From the NCBI GenBank assembly GCA_030849465.1, contig JARVLF010000018.1, positions 558,001-622,000 on the forward strand: a stretch of DNA of 64,000 nucleotides, given 5' to 3'. Below the pieces are notes generated by a model. It saw only the letters and a program-made list of their open reading frames with translations. It was not told where the DNA came from and did not search any database. Position 1 is the stretch's first letter; each line of letters starts with the position of its first letter. Positions 12,201 through 20,532 of this stretch are shown here, in pieces. Origin of the DNA: Moesziomyces globuligerus. Taxonomy: Eukaryota > Basidiomycota > Ustilaginomycetes > Ustilaginales > Ustilaginaceae. Both the position numbers and the translations under genes were made by a program.

Positions 12201-12891
12201 CGAGGTCGTCGACGATGAGCTCGAACTTCTGATGCGAGAGCTCAGGCCGAGGATTGAGTATGCTCGCGAGGATCTCGATGTCGTATCCGAGGTAGGTCTT
12301 GTAAGCTCTCGCGGCCTTCTCCTCCCTCCTTGCCTTTTCTTCTGGCGAGAGCTCCTTGGAGGTCCCCGTGTCCGAGTCCGGGGCTCGATCGTTGATATCC
12401 TGGTCCTTGTGTGTGGCGTTGTGGCGGTCGGCCGAGCGCACGCTTGGCGTCGACTCTTCAAGCCCGAGATTGGGTCTGCGCGGCTTGGACTTGGATCTGC
12501 TCGTCGACGGCGCAGCACCTGCTCGGGAGCGACCTTGGGAGGCGACGGTCTCGGCGCGATCGCGCACCGATCGATTCTCGTCGTCATCTCCGAGCGTTCC
12601 GTCCGAATCGTCCGCATCGGACGAGGAGGGCGTATCGCTCTGACCAGCATCGTCAGAGTGCGCACGATCGTCGTCGTCCTCGTCGTTTCGGTCCCACTTG
12701 GCCTTTTGACGCACGGGATCCAGCTCGTCGTCCACCTGCGAACGCGGCAGATGCGACGGACGCGATTCGGTGTAGTACTTGACTTTGGAGTAGCGCTTGA
12801 AGATCTTGGGGTTGTTCGGCCAGCGGAATACGATGTGGGACCCTCGCGACGAGGACGTGGCGAGGATCACGCCGAGGAGGGGCTCGGACAT
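9235..12891 (-). CDS. NPR3: Nitrogen permease regulator 3 (GATOR1/SEACIT subunit)
   Basis: A 1218-residue NPR3/NPRL3 protein. With NPR2 and IML1 it forms the SEACIT/GATOR1 complex that inhibits TORC1 at the vacuole when amino acids are scarce. The N-terminus carries the family longin-type start (LLGVILATSSSRGSHIVFRW, then YLGYDIEILASILNPRPELS near residue 200). The central conserved block covers roughly residues 335-700. The C-terminal winged-helix region (ending FFRLLPYLNGKHSIDEIEYR, then an IFREF end) is intact. A disordered insert of more than 300 residues (about 700-1140) is Arg/Ser-rich and holds a run of 12 histidines (10258-10293). ATG at 12891 begins the conserved N-terminus, so the start is firm. 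No intron. It is divergent from EMC3 and shares a 439-bp promoter region with it. Confidence 0.93.
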   Translation of the reverse strand: MSEPLLGVILATSSSRGSHIVFRWPNNPKIFKRYSKVKYYTESRPSHLPRSQVDDELDPVRQKAKWDRNDEDDDDRAHSDDAGQSDTPSSSDADDSDGTLGDDDENRSVRDRAETVASQGRSRAGAAPSTSRSKSKPRRPNLGLEESTPSVRSADRHNATHKDQDINDRAPDSDTGTSKELSPEEKARREEKAARAYKTYLGYDIEILASILNPRPELSHQKFELIVDDLAFLGHPVAASKAGTWGEPDNDDCHDRNVGATDSDDADAHALGSSQRRGRSGLRKEIRPYDVADAAPTKEADARRDKADAKASETNGTASSARAGQSTDAPGSRSTAPLSQFHLVLVLDRPDPSTAMSGMDLSSWLQLFYDNIVFKMTAALFAEQSKADYVGRETEKLLALRERCMDDGQAYTAYAAQCLGISSLARCIRDLHRSISTSSDAFLTINDRIEVHLQLPPILQEPANLPKTIDIETELDPNDPIFLSGGGFAGLGKEGADEDGGGGTYDRLLDLAPHQLSFEEWCRTTGPYLLPWKTLLLLHDQPDEAARGRQTPGSTSPAGDATPGEHQPETHGFEQLARNFTSLFRPDLMHALNFSEVADMLGWDLYEDVYPMVRHLIYYRQARVIDIPRPGHVYAISPLFDVARLGALARVWAQAFPDLVPLPVFLSQLSSSSRALSALLPGRHQRELALNVLIWLLRREVVVKMHIRLRLIATEAIKRRTAERRAERHDRHRALKERKRERAARAEARRIRKSQNAEQHRRRAAELADGNKKRDETHEDRGRSRERDRSRSVDARQRLRDPAAGEELASKAASQMSVSRPSVLVDPSSVVEAAALAAAISGSNQDLTLSNTDEPNTSHSQDARPPHHHHHHHHHHHHRRHGGHRDSGAPSEGSGGGGGAGGERGIPIGTGAPLDELKFERRPVLRSRSPSTAAPGMSVSFSLSERGELGGRARADTSASSSSGGGIKGREVLSMTPTTGAYSRPTTPAGVGRTVPAHVRDRSLGEVVSSSAEGSVRRARGFSTGVARKVARSRSPSRARMRVRGFGLGAEVEIDEDKDDDSHLPVQVQPQPTQSSRRRISTASERPDLPPPSESDSEHDDSCSCSSCHSASGETDSDLSLSSDSDSDSVYAPPRTTDDFTESLIVEPARASRRENEYIASMVHGKDPATVKNFFRLLPYLNGKHSIDEIEYRVKMRRRDIRRLLAIFREFIITFMHP
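10258..10293 (-). repeat. Trinucleotide run coding for 12 histidines in NPR3
   Basis: Mixed CAC/CAT codons read as twelve consecutive histidines in the disordered part of NPR3, followed on the protein by Arg-Arg-His. Confidence 0.95.
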
Positions 12892-13330
12892 GGCGACCGA
12901 CGGACCTCAGCTGTCCCGGTCCGCGGGATTGAAGCTTGTTGAAGGACGGCGTTGCCACAAACAGATGATGGTGTCAAGGGCTTTGCATGATCTGTACTTT
13001 TGGAGCTCTTCCAGCTCGTGTGTTCGTGTTGAAGGTTTGGCGGAGAGGATGGCAGGAGCAATGGCGTCAGGGTCGAAGATAGCCGCCAGTCCAGTGAGGA
13101 TGGTTGATGTGGAGCTGTACTTGCCCTGAGCGCGAATCTACGTTGTGCACTGAAATGGCGTAACATCGTTCCGCGATTTTCAGCCGAACACGCGCGCTCT
13201 CTCTCTCTCCAAAGCCCAGCACAGACCCGCCTTCTTCTCGAGAGCAACAAGGCATCGTCGCACCGAGCTCCTTCACCCTCTGTATCGCCTCGACCATCGC
13301 CACACCGCTGGCGACTCGCTGTACATCAAG
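12892..13330. promoter_or_regulatory. Bidirectional promoter region, NPR3 / EMC3
   Basis: 439 bp between two divergent ATGs, with no gene of its own. A CT repeat (TCTCTCTCTCTC) lies near 13197-13210 on the EMC3 side. Confidence 0.5.
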
Positions 13331-14303
13331 ATGGCGTTAGAACAATCCCTGTTCCTCGACAGTGCGATCCGCGACTGGGTGCTGATCCCCATTCTGGTGG
13401 TCATGATCCTGGTCGGCGTGCTTCGACACAATGTCATCTCGCTGCTTAACTCGGCGCCAAAGAGTATCGCAGCCCCTGCGCTGCGTGAACAGTAAGCTTC
13501 CACCCCACATCTGTGCGCATTCCTGGCGTCGATAAATCTGACCTTTGCTCTGTTCCTTATCTTGCAGGCGAGTGATGGCGCGAGCGAGTGCGTTGCGACA
13601 GAACTACTTCCAGCTGCCGCCCTCGTCGTTCCTGTCGCGCAAGGCGTTCCTGACCGAGGCGCTGTCCAACGGCTCGTATCTGCAGCCCAAGGAGAAGGAG
13701 GAGAAGGAAGGTCCGAAGAACCCCTTCGAGCCCGCCGGTGGCATGGACGGCATGATGGACGGCATGAAGAAACAGATGGTCATGATGATCCCGCAGACCC
13801 TCATCATGGGCTGGATCAACTTCTTCTTTTCGGGATTCGTGCTGCGTAAGTTACCAGCTTCTCGTACCTGCCGCTTTGCTGTTTCCTCCTAGCTGACCTG
13901 TTGTACGTTGCTCTGTTCCGGTGCTGCAGTCAAGTTGCCGTTCCCGCTGACGCTGCGCTTCAAGGTGATGCTCCAGAGAGGCATCGAGACGCCCGACCTG
14001 GATGTGACCTGGGTCTCGTCGCTCAGCTGGTACTTCCTCACCCTCTTTGGCCTCAACGCCGTCTACCGCCTTGTACTCGGAGACGACAATGCTGCCGATG
14101 GCACGCGAGACATGGCTGCCATGTCCGGTGCCGCAGCGCCCATGGCAGGCATGATGAACCCCGCCGCTCCAGGCCAGGCACCCGACTTTGAAAAGCTTCA
14201 CCTCGCCGAGCGCGACAACCTCGAACTCGTCGGTCTCGAAGACTCCAAGATCCGCTGGATCGGCGACGGCATCGAAGACCGCGTCCTCGCCCTCTACTCG
14301 TAG
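13331..14303 (+). CDS. EMC3: ER membrane protein complex subunit 3
   Basis: Three exons, 13331-13491, 13568-13845 and 13930-14303, give 270 residues, the usual size for EMC3. The EMC inserts tail-anchored and multi-pass proteins into the ER membrane; EMC3 is its Oxa1/YidC-superfamily insertase subunit. Visible features: lumenal start [20 protein letters not shown] with TM1 at about 17-33, the conserved cytosolic [16 protein letters not shown] segment made by the first splice, the amphipathic stretch rich in Met/Gly ([10 protein letters not shown]), TM2 near [20 protein letters not shown] made by the second splice, and TM3 near [20 protein letters not shown]. Introns are 76 and 84 bases with GTAAG...CAG ends. 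It converges on the Bot1-like gene with 161 bp between them. Confidence 0.95.
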
Positions 14304-14464
14304 TGCCACTCGCGTCAAGTTGCACTCTTTTCTCCGGCTGCGCGCAGGCAGCATACTCGCGGCGATCACAGAACACACTCTCAGGAAATGGTGTTGCTTG
14401 CCAGCATGCTGTATGGCTGTGCGAGAACGACTGCAAAATAGCATTGTGACTAAGATCTGTGTGC

Positions 14465-15631
14465 TTATGCTTTTGTTCGCTTCGTGGCCGCCTTGGGACC
14501 CTTCCTCTTCTCGGCTCTGCGGACGTTGCGGTTGACCCGACCGGCACCGGCATACGAGTCGCCCGAGACGTCGGTGATGGCCAAGGGCACTCTGCTGGTC
14601 TTGACGACCTTGCTGGTGCTCGCTGCGTCCGGGTCGGGACCGCCGCTGGGAAGCGCGGCGATCATCGAGGAGCGCTTGAGCCGCTCATCAGCCAACGCCG
14701 GTGCGATGATCGAAGGCGCATCGAACGCCTCGGCCTCCGAGAACTCCTCGTGCTGCTGGCCGCGCACCGACTTGTCTTTCGACTGCTGCGCCGGCTCGGC
14801 TTCGGGTGCGCGCTTGCGGTCCTGTGCGCCCAGCAGACGGTCCATGTTCGACTGGAACTCGCTCTGCAGCGGCTTGTCCTGTAGCGCAGTAGCGCAAAAA
14901 ATAACTGTTAGCGTTCCATCCTTTCCTACTTGCGCAGCAGGACTGGCATCGCTCTCGACGATGGATTCAGTATAGTAAGGATTGTAAAAATTTGGTAACC
15001 ATGTAGATGTCTTCAAGACTAATCGAATATTTTTGTTTGCTCATCACGTAAGAGCCATCGTCGAGAGCCAGCCGCGTCGAGGAAAACTTACCTGCGATGC
15101 CCACTCCACTTCGAGCGCCTTGAGTCGCAAGATGGCCTCCATCCTCTGCAGGCCGATGGAGAACTTGTCCGAGAGCGCGCGGATCGTGTACTGGGACGGG
15201 TCGCTCTGATGCAAGCGCCAGATCTCGGACTTGGTGCTCTGGCGAACGGGAGGTGGCGGGTTGAAGGAAGGATTGAGAGGGAATGGAGTGTCGCCGATCC
15301 AGTTGGGCCCCATACCGGGCTTGGGCTGCTTGTACGCGCGAGCATCGGACTGGATCCACTCGTCAAAGGGTGCCAGCATCTTGGGCCTGCCCCTGCCAGC
15401 GGACTTGCGACCGCGCCCGATCGCATTGCGCTCTGTTGGGTCGTGAGAGGCTTCAGCCGCCGCAGTGAACGGTGGTCTGCGTGCTGTGGCGTCTTCCTGG
15501 CTCGAAGCTGCTCGGGAGAAAGATGATGTCGAGAAGGCAGCAGCGACACTGCGAGAGCTGGAGGCAACGGCAGGGCCGGAACCCAGCTGCCGTAACGCCG
15601 AGAGCGCAGCAGATCTGGATGCGAATGCCAT
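14465..15631 (-). CDS. Mitochondrial small ribosomal subunit protein, Bot1/mS45-like
   Basis: Two exons on the minus strand, 15631-15092 and 14878-14465, give 317 residues. The N-terminus (many Arg/Ser/Ala and no acidic residues for the first 40) is a typical mitochondrial targeting peptide. Residues about 145-180 (IWRLHQSDPSQYTIRALSDK, then FSIGLQRMEAILRLKALEVE) match the Bot1p/mS45 family core: a short helix-turn-helix-like segment ending in a VEAILRLK-like helix. mS45 sits in the mitoribosomal small subunit, and in fission yeast Bot1 is needed for mitochondrial protein synthesis. The C-terminus is basic (RRAEKRKGPKAATKRTKA). The intron is 213 bases, unusually AT-rich inside, and holds an inverted repeat described separately. 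Family call is probable rather than certain. Confidence 0.75.
14952..15067. repeat. AT-rich insert bounded by inverted repeats inside the Bot1-like intron
   Basis: CTCTCGACGATGG at 14952-14964 and its exact reverse complement at 15055-15067 flank a roughly 90-base AT-rich core. Outside the arms, CTGGC and GCCAG extend the symmetry imperfectly. The whole unit lies inside intron 14879-15091. No transposase or clear target-site duplication is seen. Confidence 0.85.
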
Positions 15632-16300
15632 GATGATGAGGCCGACGAGGAAGCGCAGGTGGATGCGACAAGGGCCGGGCAGCGGTGAGGATGCTGTTGG
15701 TGGTTGGAATGGAGAAGATGAGCCTGTCAGAGGTGGAGTCGTCCATTACTGTCACGGCTGGAAAGAATTTCTTCCAAAACGGCTGTCGCTCGCCTCACGT
15801 GCGGTAAGCAACGCGAGCCGTTCGGTTCCGAAAAAATCGCCCTTTTGGACGCGCCGAGACGCCAGAAAATCACTGTGACTTCGGACAGCCACGAGCGGAG
15901 TGCGGATGTGTTACTTTTGACAGAAGTCACATCTTCCAGCCTTCCACACCTCGAGCTCTGAAGTCACAGTGCATAGCCAGGCTTTAGGTCCGCGCCCCTG
16001 CACCGCATCTCGCCTCCCTTCCATCACCTTGGTTGCAGCGGACGAGAGCGAGGGAGCCCCTGCCACGCTGGGTCGCTGCGCGATCATCATCATCATCAAT
16101 CAGCTATCGTTCCGCCAGCCTGCAGCCGTGACACCATCTTGGCTGCACGCGCCGAGTTGCTCTGAGCTTGGCCGTGACACGCACCGCATCGCCCCTCGCC
16201 TTTGAGAACGTTCTTGCATGCCGGCGACCATCACGACCCCGACGTAACTGGCGCTGGACGCGTCTGCCTTGATCTCGGTCCGGTGACTTTGCACGCCGTG
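15632..16300. promoter_or_regulatory. Bidirectional promoter region with repeated GAAGTCACA motifs
   Basis: 669 bp between the divergent Bot1-like gene and the orphan at 16301. CACTGTGACTTC at 15871-15882 is the exact reverse complement of GAAGTCACAGTG at 15960-15971. A further GAAGTCACA lies at 15923-15931. An ATC repeat is at 16083-16099. No gene is seen. Confidence 0.6.
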
Positions 16301-18730
16301 ATGGAAGCGGGACCCTCCACGCCCCGCCGAGGCACTGCTTCTGCCAGGTCGAGGATCTGCAAGAAGCTCGTGCTGAAAGGGCAAGCCTCCAGCGAGGGGG
16401 CGACGTACACGCTCTTCCTCAAGATCCAGCTTCCCCATCAGGATCATGGTCAGGACGATGATCATGTCCTCTTCGCTGGCTCTGGCATCGAGCTGCACGA
16501 AGCCATCGTCCATCGTCTCGATGCCACCGGAGCGGCGCCCGCGCTATCGACCTCTGCAGCCACGGCCGCCAGCCACTTGGGCATCCCGCTTTCGGTCCAC
16601 CACGAGATGAATGATAGCTTCGTCCAGTATGAGTCGCCAAAGAGCGCGCGCTGGGGATCGACAGCAGCTCCTCCTGACCGCTCTCCGCCACCCAGCATCA
16701 TCCGCTCAGATCAAGGCGTCGTCATGCTCAGGTCGACACGTGACTCAGCTTCTGGCCAGAGCGCTGGTCTGTTCATGGTCACGCTCCACCTCTCCGTGCC
16801 CCCTGCCTCGAGCCCACCTTTGGCTCCATTTGCCGTGCGCATGGCCGTGCCATTCTGTCTGAACAATTTCATGCGCTTCACTGTGGACGAGTCCATCAGC
16901 CAACAGCTCGGCATGCCAGACATCGCTGTCGAGGTCGATCCACCCATCCTCCCAGTTTCGAGCGCCCGACCATCCTCTCGCAGACATTCGTCCGCTAGCG
17001 TGCTTCGATCGAGCGACGAGGACGACGACACGCTGACTGGTATCGCTGCCATCGACGTTTCCGATGCGGACGTAGACCAGGACGAATCCACCATCGCAGG
17101 GCCTTTCCAAGCTTCCGATGCGCTTGTCGTACGCTTCGCATCCGAGCAAGCTGGCGACTTGGTCCTCGGTGGGTCTGCGCACCACACCCTGCCCAACGCA
17201 CTGAGGGCGCAGAAAGCTCGCAGTTCGATCACCTACAGTCCAAGACGGCCGGCGGGTGCGGACGACGAGGCGAGGTTGATCGACTTTGAAGCCGAGGTCC
17301 GACTCGTAGATGCCTTCTTTCCCGGATTGGATCGCGAGGTTCAGCTGTTCGCCCAGCTCGATGCTCGACCCTCTCTACGCGCCTGGCACGTTGACATGGT
17401 GGATGCATCGAGAGGCATTCTGAGCTGGTCGTTTGGTTCCAGCGCTTCGACGGCTCCTTGTCCCTCTCGGCAGCCTGAAACGAGTGCACAGGCGATGCTG
17501 TGCGGTCGATCAAGCCTTGAGATCGGCGACATGGTCATCCTGCCAGGGTCAGTCCAGCAGGCTGTCGACGACGAAGATCTTCTCAAGGTCGCTCCGCCCA
17601 AAGGCATCGACGATGCCGATTTTGACTTCTCGCTCGACCAAGGAGCGGGGTCGAACACCAAGAAGAGGCGTTTCTCGTTACAGTCGTCCGCCAGCACCAA
17701 GCTGCTCGCGTCACAGCCGCCCTCCGAAGCGTCAGAGACGGCGAGTGCCGCGTCAAACATGCTCGTGATCGCGTTCAACTTGCTGCCGGTCTTGCAGAGC
17801 ACAGACCCTGTCATCATCAACGTGCGCGGATCTCTCAGCGTCGACGTCGCTGCGCATATAGCGCTCGATCAGCTGCCAAGGGCGCTGATTATTCCGTCCG
17901 CGTTGGTACAGGAGCATGATGAGCCAACCTTGGCGACACCCTTGGAGCCCTGTGATGAGGAACGGACGGAAGAAAAGGCGCCGCTGCAGCAGAAGAAGGA
18001 TCCAGAAGGACAACAAACCAAGGAGGATAGTCAATCGAAAGCTCCGGAGACGGCGAGCAGTGACGAGATCATTCGGCAAGCGCTTGCGGTGATTGCCGCG
18101 CACAAGGAGCTGTTGAAACAAGATGCAGCTACTGCCATGCGCGCATCGGCGACTCGTGTACCCCCAACAGGCGGTGCGAGCGATGCTATAGTGCGCACGT
18201 CGCATCTGCTGTGGACCTTGTTCCTGACAGCCGTGGTGGCGATGCTGTTCAGCGCAACACAGAGCACCAACCGAGCGCTGCTGGCCAGGATCGACGAGCT
18301 GTCACGCATCGTAGAGACCGGACGGTTCGACGCCAGTGTGTCTGCGCAGAGCTCCGTGGGTCGGGACGGCCTGGCTGACAGTGCGATCGAGTCCTTGTTG
18401 CAGGTGCCTAGCGTGTCTGAGGCCGGGCTTGACGTTGAGGACGACGTCGGCCGCCTCCTCGAGCCCGTCGTACCGCGAGGCAGTCGCGCTGGGACGAGAC
18501 CAGCGGATCTTGTCGAGCCTCTCGTCGACTCGCATCCCACCTGGCTAGACAGTGGCGCTGTCGGGTCGCAACCTGTGTGGCCTGGCAGTGGAATCGGAGG
18601 AGACGAGGAGGTGCGCCCAGGCCCTCCAGCGACGGGGCTAGCGCACTCGCCCGTGGACTGGATGCAAGCGCTGTTGCGCGCACCGCTGCTCCTCCTTCGC
18701 CGCCTGCTTAATCTCTTCGCTGCGGTCTGA
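16301..18730 (+). CDS. Orphan membrane-anchored protein, 809 residues
   Basis: I do not recognise this protein. The 809-residue frame from ATG 16301 has the base composition and codon bias of its neighbours, and no convincing protein is open on the other strand. The first 600 residues look folded and soluble in part: alternating beta-like stretches (LFMVTLHLSVP, VRLVDAFFPGLDREVQLFAQ, NMLVIAFNLLPVL, VIINVRGSLSVDVAAHIAL) separated by acidic Ser-rich linkers. A Lys/Glu/Gln-rich segment (about 545-600) precedes a single predicted membrane helix at about 634-653 (LLWTLFLTAVVAMLFSATQ), followed by a heptad-like helix (ALLARIDELSRIVE) and a hydrophobic, Arg-containing C-terminus (LLRAPLLLLRRLLNLFAAV). 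There is no signal peptide, so the large N-terminal part is probably cytosolic. The frame extends upstream to 16202 without another ATG. Likely restricted to smut fungi, which is inference. Confidence 0.75.
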   Translation: MEAGPSTPRRGTASARSRICKKLVLKGQASSEGATYTLFLKIQLPHQDHGQDDDHVLFAGSGIELHEAIVHRLDATGAAPALSTSAATAASHLGIPLSVHHEMNDSFVQYESPKSARWGSTAAPPDRSPPPSIIRSDQGVVMLRSTRDSASGQSAGLFMVTLHLSVPPASSPPLAPFAVRMAVPFCLNNFMRFTVDESISQQLGMPDIAVEVDPPILPVSSARPSSRRHSSASVLRSSDEDDDTLTGIAAIDVSDADVDQDESTIAGPFQASDALVVRFASEQAGDLVLGGSAHHTLPNALRAQKARSSITYSPRRPAGADDEARLIDFEAEVRLVDAFFPGLDREVQLFAQLDARPSLRAWHVDMVDASRGILSWSFGSSASTAPCPSRQPETSAQAMLCGRSSLEIGDMVILPGSVQQAVDDEDLLKVAPPKGIDDADFDFSLDQGAGSNTKKRRFSLQSSASTKLLASQPPSEASETASAASNMLVIAFNLLPVLQSTDPVIINVRGSLSVDVAAHIALDQLPRALIIPSALVQEHDEPTLATPLEPCDEERTEEKAPLQQKKDPEGQQTKEDSQSKAPETASSDEIIRQALAVIAAHKELLKQDAATAMRASATRVPPTGGASDAIVRTSHLLWTLFLTAVVAMLFSATQSTNRALLARIDELSRIVETGRFDASVSAQSSVGRDGLADSAIESLLQVPSVSEAGLDVEDDVGRLLEPVVPRGSRAGTRPADLVEPLVDSHPTWLDSGAVGSQPVWPGSGIGGDEEVRPGPPATGLAHSPVDWMQALLRAPLLLLRRLLNLFAAV

Positions 18731-18984
18731 TGTCACCTAGCTCAGCCCGGCCACAATGCGAACGAACGGCGATGGTGAAGCCACACACACGAGGAGGGTC
18801 AGGGGACACGGCGCGTGCATTACGGGGTCCCGTCTGGACGAGCCAAAGGAGTGTGAGCACACGAGGAATTACAAGCGAAGAGGAGCCATGCGTAAGCAAG
18901 GGATAGGAACGAGCGTAGGGGAGACAAGGAAAGGAAGGAGAAACGAAGCTGAGGCAGGCGAGATTTGAGGGGAATGGAAGGGAA

Positions 18985-19824
18985 TCAGTACTCGGCGTAA
19001 TCCTCGCGCTGGTAGCCAGCGGACTTGTTGCGCCTGTCGCCGTAACCGAGGGGCGCTCTGGCGTTTGCACGGTTGGATTCCTGGCCCTTGGGGGGTCTTG
19101 TCATGCCGAGGGCCTTGAGGACGAGGGGGAGGGCGAAGTGGACGGCCATGACGAAGAAGGTGGTGGCGAGGGTGACCCAGGCGATGGCGGTGGTGATGCG
19201 GTAGTGGGTGTAGTTGAGGTATCTGTTCTGGGCGAGGAAAGCGTTTGCCTGTTGGATGTTGTTGATCTCGGCCCAAGGGCCGAGAGCTGCGAGGCTCTGG
19301 GTGGTGCTGGTGGGGGGGTTTGTGTTTTGGCCGTTCTTGAACATTTCGTAGATGGCACGGAGGAAGACCTTCTGACCGTCGGTGAAAGGTTCCTGGTAGC
19401 TCGGACCGCGTTCGAAGCTGGGATGTTTGTTGACCGCATACGCCGTATACGCTGCTGCGATGCCTAGCAAAGCACCGGAAAGCACGAGCTCCACCAAGCC
19501 GACGAGGATGTATCCATAGGTACCCTTGCCCGTACGTTCGCCGCGACGCTTGGGAAACTGAGCGCAGGCGAGGAACGCAGCGAGGTTACCAAACGCAAAC
19601 GTCACGGCGGCGACGATCATGCCGGCGAAGACGACCTTGAGCATGCCGTTGTCGTTGATCGTCACGAGGTTGGTGATCGTCGCCTTGTCGCGCAGGATCA
19701 TCCAGCGCGAGTAGTCCCACGCCGTGAGGCCGAGCAGCGTCACGCCAAACGCCACCACGGCGAGCTGCAGCGGGATCTCGAGCAGCTGAGGCGCAAACGG
19801 AGGTCTCGAATGCGGAGGCGCCAT
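18985..19824 (-). CDS. Orphan four-TM membrane protein (MARVEL-like layout)
   Basis: A 279-residue protein with four hydrophobic helices: about residues 17-37 (LQLAVVAFGVTLLGLTAWDY), 60-85 (VVFAGMIVAAVTFAFGNLAA), 100-125 (YILVGLVELVLSGALLGIAA) and 215-242 (AWVTLATTFFVMAVHFALPL). A long loop of about 85 residues lies between helices 3 and 4 and includes the only potential N-glycosylation site near its end (NYT). The tail is hydrophilic and basic, then ends in YQREDYAEY. Spacing resembles MARVEL-type membrane-organising proteins, but no signature proves this. ATG 19824 is chosen because the preceding residues are Arg-rich low-complexity; an upstream ATG at 19947 is possible. It converges on the 809-residue orphan with 254 bp between them. 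Confidence 0.75.
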   Translation of the reverse strand: MAPPHSRPPFAPQLLEIPLQLAVVAFGVTLLGLTAWDYSRWMILRDKATITNLVTINDNGMLKVVFAGMIVAAVTFAFGNLAAFLACAQFPKRRGERTGKGTYGYILVGLVELVLSGALLGIAAAYTAYAVNKHPSFERGPSYQEPFTDGQKVFLRAIYEMFKNGQNTNPPTSTTQSLAALGPWAEINNIQQANAFLAQNRYLNYTHYRITTAIAWVTLATTFFVMAVHFALPLVLKALGMTRPPKGQESNRANARAPLGYGDRRNKSAGYQREDYAEY

Positions 19825-20532
19825 CTTTGGTGTTCGACCCAGTCGCGATTGGTAAACAAGATGATGGAGGTTGGACAGACGGAGAGAGGGGGCAAGTCGG
19901 GGCCTCTGCCGAAGAGGAGCAGCCCAGCGGAGGAGCGCGCGACGCATGGGGAAAGGCAAATCCAAGGCCTGCATGGGGAAACCTGATTTTCAACCTCGAA
20001 TGCACCCAGCGCCTCCGCTGCTTAGCCGAGGTGCCCAGAACAGGCGCTCTGTCCCCACCCCCGCCCTCCCACCCCCTGGACCCGGGGCGTACGTTCCGAC
20101 CCTCTCACACCATCTCCAGCCTCACCATGCTGCATCAAGCAGTGATTGGATTCACGTCGATGCTGAAGATTAAAGGCGAGGTGCGGATGGCAGCGGATGT
20201 GGGCAGGTGAATGTGAGAGACGGCAGATGCGATGCGGATCGTCGGAGCTGCAATGCGGCACTTGGCCCCGCTAACCCATGCAAACACTGCGCGCTCCAAC
20301 CTCGCTCGCCTGATGCCCTTGCGGGGCATTTTTACAAAAAAAAATAAAATCCATCTCCCGACTGCGCCTCCTCACTCACATGCAGAGTCCGCACAAGCGG
20401 GGCTGAAAACAACAAAACCACAAACCACGTCTCAACCTCGATGTGACTCTAACACCTGCGCTCCTTTTTGCACTTTACTAGCGGTCGACAAGGGTTGCAT
20501 CTATTGTCTTTGGATTGCCTCGTTGGGGCTGG
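19825..20532. other. Intergenic between the four-TM orphan and GUP1
   Basis: 708 bp without a supportable gene: the upstream region of the four-TM gene and the 3' end of GUP1. An A-rich stretch (AAAAAAAAATAAAAT) at 20335-20349 stands out in otherwise GC-rich DNA. Confidence 0.45.
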
